From Anolis sagrei (taxonomy: Eukaryota; Chordata; Lepidosauria; Squamata; Anolidae): a stretch of 64,000 nucleotides of DNA. Location: positions 23,447,366-23,511,365 of the forward strand of contig NC_090023.1 in assembly GCF_037176765.1 (NCBI RefSeq), read 5' to 3'. Position numbers and translations under genes: made by a program. Within the stretch, counting starts at the first letter, position 1; every line of letters starts with the position of its first letter. Under the pieces are notes generated by a model that worked only from the letters and a program-made list of their open reading frames with translations, made no database searches and was not told the DNA's origin. Of the stretch, positions 29,138 to 41,290 are shown one piece after another.

Positions 29138-29527
29138 TATTGGAGATCCTCTACTACTTTTCTTATCCAGTCCTTAATAAATAGTTCTTTTTCCCCCTTC
29201 CAAGATTTTTCTATAATGATTCTTGCTACCACATATCTATATTGCCATATTTCTACACTGTCTTAGCCAATTCTCTCCTGAAACAAACTCAATAAGCACA
29301 TTTCTGTGTTTTTCTTAATCTTCTTAGCAATCATTTATTGGTTTCTTTAGCCACCTTTTTCCAAAACATATTTACCACCATACGGGTCCAGCAAACATGG
29401 AAGAAGGCAAAAGGAACCTTTCCAAGCTCTCTGTTGAGATTATGAAAATCGTTTGTATAAGAAGGCTTGAAAACATTTTTTCTTTGAAATTGTCCTCCAT
29501 TAGTACTGTATTTCAAGAAATGTATGG

Positions 29528-29622
29528 CACTCCATATGTTCTTGGACTATAATTCCCATGCTCTCTGGTCAGCATAGCCAATGGTGAGTAACCATAGGAA
29601 CTGCAACACCTAGACTTCAGGA
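29528..29622. mobile_element. MITE-like palindromic fragment
   Basis: 'ttcttggactataattccca' and 'agcatagccaatggtgagta' belong to the family seen at 5388-5512. The inverted partner 'ggaactgcaacac' is degraded. Confidence 0.5.
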
Positions 29623-29639
29623 AAGAAAAGTGTTTCACA

Positions 29640-31285
29640 TTCCAGTTCCTGCTTGTAATATTAAAGGAACGGTATTACAACATAATTTTGGAAGCATTTG
29701 TTCTGATGTGATCACCTTTTAACTTGTACCTTATCTACCACTTACTTTTGTAGGTCTTTTGGAGAAGGTTCAGCCTAACAGAGAACTTTGAAATGCTTTA
29801 AGTTCATAAATGAATAAGATGCAGTTGAACAAAGGAAAGCTGTAGTAATATAAGAAATTCTTCAAGTTAAACTAGAATTCAATAGTAATTTATGTGTTCC
29901 ACTTTCTTCATTATTGGGATGGAAGAAATTAACATTATTTTAAAAGGGTATGTGGAAGAAAGTGAAATGGAAAAAAATCACAGGTGCTTACTGCTTACTT
30001 TTAAAAGTTAGGCAAATCCTTGGTTATTCAACCATATTTTTATAGCTACATTTTGAGTGAACATCTCTCTCTCTTTTCCTTTTTTAACATAATTTTTATT
30101 ATCTATATTAGCAGATACAACCTGCTGAGATTAGTGAGAATTGTATTTGGTTCATTTTTTTATAAGAACTTGCTGAAATGTGTATATTTCTTCCTAAATA
30201 AACTAGAACTGGAGTTGCAAAGGAAAGTGTATCTAACAGATTTTCCCATTCCCAAATTGACAAATGCACGTACATAAACCCAGAATTTGTAAACTTAAGG
30301 TTTTTGGATGATTACTCTCAGAATTCCCCAGCTATGGTGGCTGGGAAATTTTGAGAGACGTCATTAAAAAAACAGAATTTTTCCAAGCTCTGTACAAATC
30401 TTTGTTTGCCAAAAGAACAGGAATGTAAGCTAAGAAGGTGTTGAGTGTTCTGTCTCCCAATTTTCCCCAACCTATTTCCTTTATTAGCCACCTTTTTGAT
30501 CCAGTTTCAGAACCTGCCTTTGGTTTTTTTAAAAAATGCTCTTTTCAGGGCGAACCAGAAAATTATTTGAGCACTACTAGCCAGTTCCATTCTACTTGAT
30601 TCTTCCTTTCATGTGCTTCATGGGGGAAATATGGGATTGAAGCACTCATGTTGGTTACATAATCTTTAGTTAGATCCATATAAACAAAACACAAGTTCTG
30701 AACTGCAGAAATATATTTAGCTTTAGTGGCCAATGACTCCCTTTTCTATCAAAACAAATGCACATCAGTTGACACAATGACACATGAAAAGGAAACTAAC
30801 AAAGCTAAAGGATTGTTGGAAATTTTATGACTAGCTTTTAGGATTTCCATTCGTGAAGATTTCTCCCCAAATTGGTAAACATGTCTCAAAGCCATTTTTC
30901 ATCCCAGGACAATTACACCTTTCCCCATTTTTTGTTCTTATTATTTCTTATTTTTCTATTTTTTATTAAATTTCCACATTATATTCAATTAGACATTGTT
31001 TACAATATCACTATATAGTAACAAACCACAATAAAAAATTGCATTATCTCCCCTCCTCCCCAACTCACAGATGTTTACAGACTGCTTCTTAGGACCTCAT
31101 CACATGGAGGTCCTTGATGTGGGGGACAGTAGAGAGGAGGGTCTATAGGGAAGCAGGGTAAATCGTGGGGCAGAAGGCCGAATCTGTCACCCAGTGCCAC
31201 ACATTGCCCACATCACCTGTTTGCCCATCACAAGCATACCTTTTCGGCGTGTTTCTGCACCCGAGTTCAAAATTCCAAATTGTAG
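29640..31285. other. Intergenic stretch without recognisable gene
   Basis: No coding sequence or clear repeat. The segment 31070-31260 resembles parts of the repeat families at 50100-50330 and 56150-56440 ('acctcatcacatgg' type), but no borders were found. Confidence 0.45.
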
Positions 31286-31289
31286 TTTA

Positions 31290-32066
31290 TAATAATAATA
31301 ATAATAATAATATTTATTCATATCCCACCTCCTCTTCTGGAAGGTACTCAAATAATGTGGTTCATTGCATCGAGTCGCCTTCGGGCTGAGAGTGGCGGTT
31401 AACAAGTGCAAATAATAAATAAATAATAATAAATATAACAGTGTAATGTGGTTCATTGCATCATATAACTTTGGACCAAAGTTAGTGAGAGATTGATTAT
31501 AGTGACCAAATGTTTCACTGGATGCAGTATTTATTTATTTATTAAATAATAAATACTTTCTCTACCATGAAGGGGACACAAGGTGGCTTTAAATATGGCA
31601 ACAATTCAATGCTTTTGGACAACTAACAGTTAGAATACACTTAAGTTAAAAATTAAAATTAAAATTAAATGCACATTAAAGTAAAGTGACAGTTAAATGG
31701 AAATGCAGAAATGTGGGTCCTTGAAGAAAAACCAGACCATAATATACTGCTCATGAGGATGTTGGAGACATTTGTGTAACTGCTGCTAAGACTAACACAC
31801 TGAAAAAAAATTCCCCCAAAAATACCCCTTGAGCAATTCAGTAATCTACAGCATTTCAGACATATAATGAAGCATTAATAATTAAATCAGTCTGTGTCTT
31901 AAAAATCCGAGACATCAATCAAGGAAATTTCTGAGAAAATGTTGTTTCACTCCTACTGGTTTGGATTGGTTTCCAACCCAGATGTCTTGTCTATGAAACC
32001 CAGATTTGCTGCTTATGATCACCCTCTTTTGCTCAAATCACTGACTAAACCAGGACATTACGTACC
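31290..32066 (-). repeat. Unassigned long repeat, left copy of a facing pair
   Basis: This stretch is the reverse complement of 33367-34056 over several hundred bases at roughly 80-85% identity by eye. For example 'gatcaccctcttttgctcaa' faces 'caacaaaagagagtgatcat'. The outer end is an (aat)n run, as on the right copy, so it resembles a retroelement 3' tail. Later insertions sit at 31373-31440 and about 31528-31682. The sequence between the copies (32067-33366) holds a MIR-like tail (32076-32165), a SINE, and otherwise unrecognised DNA. Confidence 0.75.
31354..31460 (+). mobile_element. Severely 5'-truncated L2 insertion with 19-bp target duplication
   Basis: 'gagtcgccttcgggctgaga' then 'gtggcggttaacaagtgcaa' and (aaat)-type repeats match the 3' tail of the L2 at 21005-21766. 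It is flanked by 'taatgtggttcattgcatc' on both sides. The facing repeat copy at 33367-34056 lacks this segment, which confirms the insertion. Confidence 0.75.
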
Positions 32067-32186
32067 TTGAAAGAAGGGAAAGGCCAAACCCACTCTGAAC
32101 AAATCTTTCAGTGACAACCCTCTGGTAGGATTGCCTTAGGATTGCCGTAAGTTGGAGGTAACAAAAAAAAGTGCATTATATATAGG

Positions 32187-32456
32187 GGGGGGGGGGGTTT
32201 ACATGTCAGAAGCGACTTGAGAAACTGCAAGTCGCTTCTGGTGTGAAAGAATTGGCCGTTTGCAAGGACATTGGCCAGGGGACACCCGAATGTTTTGATG
32301 TTTTACCATCCTTGGGGAGGCTTCTCTCATGTCCCCGTATGGGGAGCTGGAGCTGACAGAGGGAGCTCATCAACGCTCTCCCTGGATTTGAACCTATGAC
32401 CTGTTGGTGTTCAGTCCTGCTAGCACAAGGGTTTAACCCACTGTGTCACCGGGCTC
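32187..32456 (-). mobile_element. Sauria-like tRNA-derived SINE, minus orientation
   Basis: Tail 'agaagcgacttgagaaactg' comes first and head 'gtttaacccactgtgtcacc' last in plus orientation. In place of a poly-T run there is a G run of about 13 bases at the left end. Lies in the spacer of the facing repeat pair. Confidence 0.85.
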
Positions 32457-33366
32457 CAATATAATGGTGCAGTATTTTAATAAAAGTTCTGTTTGCTGTG
32501 GTTATTCTAAAGTATGGTTTGGATAGTTTTAACGAGTCTCAAAATAATGCATGCTGTTTATGAAATTCAACCTAGGCAATGAGTCAAATTGCAGTAGGTA
32601 TGGAAACTCTGATAACAAAGGGGCTTGGAAACTCAAAGTAAGAGAAAAAATTGAGGAATTCCAACCAGGGCCATACTTTAGGGCAGTTTTAGAACAGCAA
32701 CACGTTTGTAAATTACAATAAAACACTTTGCTTGTAGGAACAAGAATATGGGGTAGGGGAAATACCACTATGCTTTGCATACTGTGATATTTCAAATCTG
32801 CTTTTTCTCATTTAGCCTCTGGTATCAGATTGTTTTTGTGTCTTTCCTTTGACCAAGTCACTGATTTTTGGATAAAGATAGTGTGATGCCTCCAGCTGAG
32901 GAATGTCTGTTATCTGATCCGAGATAAGACTATCCCTCTACGCAGAGTAAAGCGCATGGTTAAGTGTGTTGCTGGTCATTTGCATCCTGCTGCAAAATTG
33001 TCTTAATTTAATCCAGTCACACAAGAGATGTGGATAGTTAGTTGGAAGTTAAAAATGGGAATTGGACTGCAGCCCTCTTGACATATAAATATACACACAT
33101 TTTAAGAATTCTGCCAAATAGTGGATGAAAACAGCACATTCACATTATCACACCAGGGCTTTAAAGTGGGCGGTCCTGCATTTCTGCTGCCCTCCAAATT
33201 CTGCGAAATGTAGTTTGGGAAAGTGAGGGCCCCTGGGTGGTTTTGAAAGGTCTTCAAGGAACACTTCAGGAAAACCCAGGCACTTTAGGAAAGCAAGCAG
33301 TCAATGCCCTCTTAAAAACTGTCAACTTCTGCTATTCAGAATAATCTTGGTTTTTTAGGCTGGGCT

Positions 33367-34056
33367 AAGTAATGCCCTGGTTTAGCCAGTGATTTCAACA
33401 AAAGAGAGTGATCATAAGCAGGACATCTGGATTTCATAAGCAGGGTATCTTGTTTGGAAAGGGATTTCCAAACCAGTAGGACTGAAACAACATTTTTTCA
33501 GAAATTTTCTTGATTAATTTGTTAGGTTCTTATGACACGGACTGATTTAATAATTAATGCTTCATTGTATGTCTGAAATGCTGTAGATTACTGAATTGTT
33601 CGGAGGTATTTTCATTTTTTCAGTGTGTTAGTCTTAACAGCAGTTACACAAATGTCTCCAACAGACCTCTCAACCTCTGAGGATGCCTGCCATAGATGCA
33701 GGTGAAATGTCAGGAGAGAATGCTTTGGGAACATGGCCATACAGTCCGGAAAACTCACAACAACCCCGTGATTCCAGCCATGAAAGCTTTCAACAATACA
33801 GTCTCCAACGTCCTCATGAGCAATATATTATGGTCTGGTTTTTCTTCAAGGACCCACATTTCTGTATTTTTATTTAACTGTCACTTTACTGCACCCAGTG
33901 GAACATCTGGTCACTATAATCACATCTCTCATTAACTTTAGCCCAATCTATGCTGTCATATAATGCAGTGAATAACATTGTTTGAGTCGCTTCCGGGAGA
34001 GGGAGCAGAATATAAATAAAACTATTATTGTTATTGTTATTGTTATTATTATTATT
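33367..34056 (+). repeat. Unassigned long repeat, right copy of a facing pair
   Basis: Inverse match of 31290-32066. It ends in 'gagtcgcttccgggagaggg' then 'agcagaatataaataaaact' and an (att/gtt)n tail, so the 3' ends of both copies point outward. A 138-bp foldback-type repeat is inserted at 33663-33800. Confidence 0.75.
33654..33809. mobile_element. Foldback-type repeat, copy 3, with 9-bp target duplication
   Basis: Body 33663-33800, flanked by 'gtctccaac' at 33654-33662 and 33801-33809. The left repeat copy (31290-32066) has uninterrupted sequence at the matching place, proving insertion. Its internal block is inverted relative to copies 1 and 2 while the tail 'ccatgaaagctttcaacaat' keeps the same orientation. 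Confidence 0.75.
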
Positions 34057-34161
34057 CTGACACAAAAACACAGAATGACACAGCAAACAAGATATATATG
34101 CTGGATTTCATACCACAAAATCACAAGTTGAACACATTTAGGATTCTGTGATGTATTTTGA

Positions 34162-34181
34162 ATGATGATGATGATGATGAA

Positions 34182-34217
<36 letters not shown>
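34162..34217. repeat. (GAT)n microsatellite
   Basis: About 18 gat/aga triplets in a row. Confidence 0.95.
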
Positions 34218-34220
<3 letters not shown>

Positions 34221-34689
34221 AGTCTACACTGATCATTTCAAACTGCATTATATACCAGGGTGGTTGGGGCCTTTGAGCTTATGTGAGATCTACTTAAAAG
34301 CATTTCCAAAAGGGCCCTATTGTCAGAAGGTTAGTTCAAGGTTGTTCTTTTTTTGAACTACACATGCAAAAAGTTCAAGATGTCTACTATTTTTTTAAAA
34401 AATTAATACTAATAATCTCCCCAACCATTCCCTCAGATAAACAGTTATTTGTTACCAATTTTCATTAAAACTGTTTAATGATACCAAGTTGTTTTTTAAA
34501 CTTTGTGTTTTAAAATGCATTTTAACTGTACCTCAACTCGCTTCTGACACAATAAATAAATAAATCTTGGCATGGAAACACTTCACCACAAACTTTCATG
34601 AAACCCTTCAGAGGTTATAGCTCTGGTCTGAGAAGCCACGTTTTTTTTTTTCTTGAAGTATTTAGGAAATGTCTGGAAACACTCCAGCG

Positions 34690-35080
34690 TTTGCTGGAGA
34701 CTTTGGTATATCCTGCAGCTTTGCAACAGACATGACAGCTGGGTTTTGGATTGGCCCTGCTTTCCAGATTGTCACGAACACCCTTTCCTCCACTGAATGG
34801 GGAGCCTGGATCATCAGTAAGAGGTCCATTCTTCTTGCTGATTATGGAGGCACCCCATTCTGACATCAGGAAATGCATTTGGCAATGGCCAACACTCAGA
34901 TGGAGTCCAGTGGCTGGTCGGAAGTGACACGGAGGTTGAGGGAAATCTAGCAGGACCAGTGTGTTTCTGACGTGTTTGGACACTGGCCCTGGTTTCGGCA
35001 TGTATGTGCTTGAATCCAGGCTGCTCCAGAACAGATCGACACCAGAGTAACCAGCCCAATGTAGATGCACCCTGAGCCTG
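34690..35080. repeat. Unassigned interspersed repeat
   Basis: Shares 'ggctggtcggaagtgac' and 'agcccaatgtagatgcac' with 52860-53740 in diverged form, and a block with 22950-22990. The 169-codon minus-strand ORF across it shows no protein family. Confidence 0.4.
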
Positions 35081-35081
35081 C

Positions 35082-35220
35082 AAGACCTTCTTTGGAGGCT
35101 TTTAAGCAGAGGCTGGATGGCCATCTGTCAGGGGTGCTTTGAATGTGATTTTCCTGCTTCTTGGCAGGGGGTTGGACTGGATGGCCCACAAGGTCTCTTC
35201 CAACTCTATGATTCTACAAT
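35082..35220 (+). mobile_element. CR1 LINE 3'-end fragment
   Basis: 'cttttaagcagaggctggat' through 'gggttggactggatggccca' to 'ctctatgattctac' matches the last part of the CR1 at 18137-18852. Confidence 0.85.
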
Positions 35221-35639
35221 TGTATGACCTGAACGGGACTTTTTTTTTACCTTTCTCAGTAGCATTAGGCAAAAGAAAAGTACTGAATCTTCTCCTAGTT
35301 TAATGTTTGCCTTCTTAACCACACTGATGATTCTTATGGTTCAGTATTTATCTTGAAAATAGAATATTCATTTTTTTTCTAATTTGAAGTGGGGTTGGGA
35401 GCTCTTAGAGGGGCTGCTTGTAGCCTCCTGCACTATATCTTACTCACTGTTCTATAAAATACTCCAGATTTGGTGTCCATAAGTAACACTCAGTGTTAAT
35501 TGTTTTGTGCAGAAAATTGTTATTTCCCAATGTTGTGGATGATGAGATTGGACAACATTTTAACTAGGAGATGCTAATGATTTGTGTTTTTATTTATCTT
35601 GTTATGGTTTTATATTATATGTTAATATTTTTAAATGTA

Positions 35640-35752
35640 TTTTATGGTGTTGTTGGGCATTGAATTGTTGCCTCTGTAACTGCCTTGAATTGACTGTGAG
35701 CTGAGAAGGGCGGTATACATATACAATAAATAAATAAATAAATAAATAAACT
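35640..35752 (+). repeat. L2-type 3' tail
   Basis: 'ctgtgagctgagaagggcgg' followed by 'tatacatatacaataaa' and (aaat)n. Confidence 0.6.
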
Positions 35753-36970
35753 GTGCTTTTCACTCAGTATTTAAAAAGAGGGTGTGTAATGCACAGGTTT
35801 TCTCCAAGACATACAAATAATGTAGTGAATCTTGACGTCTTGGCTCAAGGAGAAAAATATTCAGCTTCTCTCTCATGAACTACACAAGGATTGCTTTAAT
35901 TAGAATTTACATCCCTAAATTGAGTCGGTGGTGAGCTCCAAACAGGATGGTGGTGTTATTAAAGCCTCCTTCCCTCAAGACACAATCCTGATCTCATTTG
36001 GACCCTCACATACTAGCTCTTTCCTCAAGAAAACTCATTCATGTGGGCGAAAAAGGAAATGAAAAGATCTCATAGCTAGTTTGACCCGAAGATGTTGAGT
36101 CACAAACCTTCTCTTTAAAAGAGTGCTTAAACTTTGTGCCTTATTACACATTAAAATCTTAATCCTTCCTATCACACCCCAATTTAAAGGAAGGCTCAGT
36201 CATCAGCCGATTTTTCATATGTCATCATTACAAAGCCAGGCATACCCAGCAGCTACAAAATAAATACATCAGACAAGAATAATCCCCCACTAAAAACTGA
36301 AGGGAGAAACTGAGACTCCCATCCTAAGCATGTCTTTAACATGACCTTAACCACAATGGTGCAAATACCACTGGGGAGGAAATCAAGCTATCATAATTTA
36401 GTACTCACCCTTGACCAGGTCAAACAAGTTCATAGTACATGATCAGAACCTTATTGCATGAGCTCCCTTTCCAGCTACAACTATCTGTTAAAATGCAATT
36501 TTTCCTTTGCTTTCTTTCCTACTGCACCTTCCAAACCATCGTGGAAGTACAATGTCCCTGCACACTGAAATCGCACACACCATTTTGGACTGCCCACACA
36601 CTACCAGGCTTTATTCCTGACCTCTTCCATTGTTTTGCACATACATATACAGATGCCCCTCAAGATATAACACACCAATGTGTTGTAGTTTTGTAGCCTT
36701 ATAGTATTATAACAGTGTCTTCTCCCAAACTGTAATCTGATCCCAGCAAAAGAACAAACAGCCGATGGCACCATCCAGGTCTAACACTTGTCCTTCTGCT
36801 CTACACCTTGGGTTGCTAGAACTTACTTGACCCTCAGAAAAAAGGGTTGACCTTCAGAGGTGAGTGCCACTTTCTGAGAGCTTCTATCATTGTTATTGTC
36901 ACTATTTTCCCCACCTAAACATGCCCAGTGGACTGCCTCCTGAACATCCAAGATCAGAGAAAAAGCACAA
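35753..36970. other. Intergenic stretch without recognisable feature
   Basis: No gene, RNA or clear repeat seen. Confidence 0.45.
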
Positions 36971-37146
36971 CTGAACTTTTATGTTGTTTATTCATTCAGT
37001 CGCTTCCGACTCTTTGTGATCACATGGACCAGCCCACGATAGAGCTCCCTGTTGGCCGTCACCACCCCCAGGCTCCTTCAGAGTCAAGCCAATCATTTCA
37101 AGGATACCATCCATCCATCTTGCCCTTTGTTGGCCTGAACTTTTAT
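36971..37146 (+). mobile_element. Short Bov-B/RTE-like retroinsert with 12-bp target duplication
   Basis: Body 36983-37134 (152 bp): 'cagtcgcttccgactctttg' and 'tgatcacatggaccagccca' resemble Bov-B/RTE-related sequence. 'ctgaacttttat' flanks it at 36971-36982 and 37135-37146. There is no poly-A tail. The family name is tentative; the insertion itself is well supported. Confidence 0.65.
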
Positions 37147-38166
37147 ACAGGAAATCATACCATGACCTGGATAGGAAGGGAGGTCATCAATGTTATTCTT
37201 TAGTTAGTAAAAAGAATTGCCTTAAAAACCATCTCCCATGGAATAAAGCTCTCTTCCAAACCAGTGCAAAAGAGAGTGATTATGAAACAGTGGTATAAGA
37301 ATAGCCTTGCTGGAACTGGATAACGAACTACAAGAATTCGTAGCTTATCCTGCATTCTTATCTCTTTCAAGTAGGAGCCCTTTCAGGCTATGCAGTTGTA
37401 GTGTTATAGCACTATAATTTTGGTTTCACTGCTAGAATAATTCAGGCCTAAAAGGACATAGCATTTGGGTTTTAGGAAATAGATGACAAGGGGAAAAAAG
37501 CTCTTGGTGTCAGTATTGATTCTGAGTCAGAGGAAGTGGAAAAAAATAGGGCACATTTTTTGTTTATAATGACTTCTTGATTCTTTCTGTCCTGCGGTTG
37601 TTGTTTTCAGTGTCTGGGATTATCACAGTGACTTGGCATTCACCTTATATCTTCCTTCCTCTCACTGATACCTTTGAGTTGGGAAAAATGTGTGATGCCC
37701 AGTAAATTTATCATTGCATAAGAAAATATGCTCCAGAGAATTCCCATCAATCCATTTCACTTCCTGCATACCCCCAAATAACAGACCTGCATATATATAA
37801 TTTGTTTATCTTCTCTTTGCAACCTTCCAGTATTGCACAATGTAAATATTTACGGTTGCCTAGTTCATCCAGGGTAAGGCTAACTGGCTGGGCTGACACT
37901 GTCATTAGAAAGAATGAGAAGGTCATCTCAGGTAACAGATGTTGAGAGGGAACATCAGACAAAGGACAGGGTTCTGCATTGCTAGCCTCCTGCCCCCAGA
38001 TGTGGCACAATAATCTTTTACAAGACCAGTGCTGAAGTAAGACCAGTTCTATCTTTTACAAGACCAGTTGCTTCAGGCAAAATATTGCTTGCACTTAGTT
38101 CCTTTTCTGAAGATCATTTTCTATGTTCCAAAAAAATGGCTTATCATGTGGGTTGACTCAAAAATA
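37147..38166. other. Intergenic stretch without recognisable feature
   Basis: No gene or repeat recognised. Confidence 0.45.
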
Positions 38167-38316
38167 GTCTAGAGTAGTGGTTCTCAACCTGTGGGTCCCC
38201 AGATGTTTTGACCTTCAACTCCAAGAAATCTTAACAGTTGGTAAACTGGCTGGGATTTCAAGGAGTTGTAGACCAAAAACCCGGGGAACCACAGGTTGAG
38301 AATGACTGGTCTAGAG
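38167..38316. mobile_element. hAT-like palindromic MITE with perfect 8-bp target duplication
   Basis: Body 38175-38308. Left arm 'tagtggttctcaacctgtgg' faces right arm 'accacaggttgagaatgact'. 'gtctagag' lies at 38167-38174 and 38309-38316. Same family as 45264-45414. Confidence 0.88.
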
Positions 38317-38416
38317 GCTGGATAGCCAACTCTTGGGAATATTTGGATTGTGCAATCTAGCATGGTAGAGGGTTGGATTACATGCCCATGTGGTCTCTTT
38401 CAGTTGTATGATTCTA
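38317..38416 (+). repeat. CR1 LINE 3'-end fragment
   Basis: 'gagggttggattacatgccc' and 'atgtggtctctttcagttgt' with 'atgattctac' match the CR1 3' end. It runs from the MITE edge to the next SINE. Confidence 0.65.
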
Positions 38417-38417
38417 C

Positions 38418-38772
38418 TATTCTAATATGAGCCCCCAGTGGCACAATGGGTTAAACTACTGAGCTGCTGATTTTGCTGACCGAAAGGTCACAGGGTCCAA
38501 TCCGGGTAGCAGCATGAGCTCCCACTGCAAGATCCAGCTTCTGCCAACCTAGCAGTTCGAAAACATGCAAATGTGAGTAGATCAATAGGTACCACTCTGG
38601 CGGGAAGGTAAAGGCACTCGATGCAGTCATGCCGGCCACATGACCTTGGAGGTGCCTATGGACAACGCTGGCTCTTTGGCTTAGAAATGGAGATGAGCAT
38701 CAACCCCCCAGAGTTGGACATGACTGGACTTAATGTCAGGGGAAAACCTTTGCCCTTACTTATTATTCTAAT
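38418..38772 (+). mobile_element. tRNA-derived SINE, second family
   Basis: Body about 38427-38763. Same structure as the SINE at 10777-11126 ('aaacatgcaaatgtgagtag', 'cacatgaccttggaggtgcc'). Flanked by 'tattctaat' at 38418-38426 and 38764-38772. Confidence 0.85.
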
Positions 38773-39419
38773 CTACTAATCAATTGGTTGTTGTGCAAAT
38801 GTATACAATCTGTTGGAGAATATGAGAAACATTCATAGCTTCCTTCAGCAGAGTAATCAAATTGGCAAGACAAAAGCTGAACAGCCAGTCCCATATCAAC
38901 CGATCTATCTAAGTTTTTATAAAGAAATGATATAGTTTTATCATCTTTCTATTATGATTATGATTATTATTAAATTTTTGTGCCATTAAAACCCACCTGA
39001 TACAAAAATTACAATGAGATTAAACAAACAAAAATGTTAAAAGTGATTAAAACAAATGCCATAAAATACACTCACCAGCATAACGATTAGCAAGGTCCTA
39101 TCTATGTGCTTCTGGATTTGCCTCACTTTGTAATAGTCAACTGTTTTAGAAGTGTAGAGAAATATGGGGGGGGGGGGGGACTAGAGCTGGGGAGATATTG
39201 TCCTCTGCGCTCCTGGTGATGTGATTCACTATACCATGCTTTTAATTTATTGTGTTTTAACTGATTTCATTTCTTGTATTATCTTATGATTTTTAGTTCA
39301 TCCTTGCTTAATTTCTGTTGTTTTACTAGTTATGTTGAGTTTGTTTATTTTTTGTTTCCTTTTGATTGTTGTTTGTTTACCTTGGTATTTAATGTTTGCC
39401 ATTTTTAAAATATTTTTGG

Positions 39420-39471
39420 AAACCACGCTGAGTCCCTCCGGGGAGAGCGGGAGGGTTATAAATAAATTCTT

Positions 39472-39502
<31 letters not shown>

Positions 39503-39525
39503 TTATTATTATTATTATTATTATA
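39420..39525 (+). repeat. L2-type 3' tail followed by (CTT)n(ATT)n
   Basis: 'accacgctgagtccctccgg' then 'ggagagcgggagggttataa' and a long run of ctt and att triplets. Confidence 0.6.
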
Positions 39526-39978
39526 TGGTGCATGTGGAAATGGGAGAAAATGGTTATTTACACATGGTACAGATCTGTCAGATTTGCTTATATTGAATTG
39601 ATTCAGTGATGTGGAGGAATGGTCATTCCTATGGGCGATCTCCTACTGAGCATTGATGCTCCACTTCTTTTTCAATATCCTGGCATAGTAACTTAAAAAA
39701 TTAATGTAATCATTAGTAATAGTACAATTTCAAGATATCACCACTTTGCTTTGACGCATTTTCTCCTTTATTGTAATCTTGGATTTGCAATTGTGCTAAT
39801 GCTAGCTTTGTTAAAAAGAATGTGGAATGGGTGGCAACTGCACTTACTCATGTGATAGAACAAAAGCACGGTTCATTTTGAGAGAACAGGTAGAAAATAA
39901 GAGAATGTGACAGGATTTGAAAAATAAAACAATGTTTTATTAAATGCAACAGGACAGTACGCTAGAAAGATGTTCCCC

Positions 39979-40265
39979 GCCAGGTCCGTAGCCAGGATTT
40001 CGATTTGGGGGGAGCTGAGTTTGTTAGGGGGGGGGGGCTGAATCTGAGTGAAAGAGGGTCTACCCTAGCAAACCTTTTGTATCATTACCCCAATACCCCC
40101 ATGCATATGGGATATATTGAGTAGGGTGATCAGATCATGATATGAATAAACTTAACAGTTTAAATAATGCACCAGTAAGGCCTTTTCACAAACCACCACG
40201 AGAATTTCAGGGGGGGGGGGGGGGCTGAAGCCCCTCGAGCCCCCCCCCCGGCTACATGCCTGATC
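39979..40265. mobile_element. G-run-bordered MITE-like repeat, copy 2
   Basis: Shares 'ctaccctagcaaaccttttg', 'cccccatgcatatggga' and 'accagtaaggcc' with 16803-17028. The ends are 'cgtagccaggatttcgattt' and 'ccggctacatgcctgatc', roughly inverted. G runs at both inner borders. Confidence 0.62.
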
Positions 40266-41021
40266 CCCGCCTTTAACTTTCCGCAACTCATTGGATGAGG
40301 TCCAAATGTTATAGAGACCTCGATAGGTGTTCCTTTGTGGAGAGGGGGAGAAGTGGGAAAAGGCAAGGCTGACCCTATCCAAATGTAATACATAATGAGT
40401 ACAGACTAATTAAAAAACTTGCTGTTCAGTAATATCTGGACTATCATAATAAGGAGATAAAATTGTTTCTGCCTTCAAGCCAACTCTTGAGGAAGTAACA
40501 AATGGCAAGGAAAATCCAAGAAAACTAATTCTGGGCAAATAATCAGAAATGATTAATGTGAAATGTGTAGGGTATTGAACACTGAGGCTCATTTATTGAT
40601 TGATTGACTGACTAATTTTTAATTCTGGATAAAGGTTTATACAGAAATTCCAACTTATGTCATACACTTTAGCTAAAAAATAAATTTAATTAAGTAGTCA
40701 CTTTTCGTCAGCAGATTTCTAGAACTGAATTTAATTAGCTTTCACATTTCCAGCCAAATTGTACAACTTTTGACACTTGTAGCTTTTAAGCACTGCCAAA
40801 AAATCTCCTGCGTGTTTTCTTTGAGCAAGTTGACAATTTTGACGTTTTGCTTGCGTCAGCATTTTAGCATTTAGAGGTGTGGCAGCAAAGCCAACAAACG
40901 GTACTTTGAGAGAATTTTTAAGCAAATCTTTACTGGCAGACACTTTAGCTCATACAAAATGTGTCAATCTGCATTTTTAACCTCTAATACCAGCTCATTA
41001 ATACTTTCTCATGCTACTTAG

Positions 41022-41095
41022 GGTGCATCTACACTGTGGAATGAATGCAGTTGGACACCACTTGAACTGTCATGGCTGAATGCTATAGATTCTAT
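41022..41095. repeat. MITE left-end fragment
   Basis: 'gggtgcatctacactgtgga' and 'caccacttgaactgtcatgg' match the left half of the MITE at 1728-1930. Confidence 0.6.
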
Positions 41096-41290
41096 TCAAG
41101 TACCTTCTACAGAGCTGGGTATGTTTAGTCTACAGAAGAGAAGGCTGAGAAGAGACATGATCGCCATGTTTAAATATTTGAAAGGCCGTCATAAGTAAGA
41201 GGCAGCAGGCATTTCTGTTGCCCTGGAGACTAGGACTCAGAGCAATGGGTTCAAATTACAGGAAAGGAGATTCCAACTGAAAATTAGAAA

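Noticed and set aside
34615-35124. 169-codon minus-strand ORF
   Set aside because: No protein family features and it crosses a CR1 fragment and an unassigned repeat; it is open by chance.
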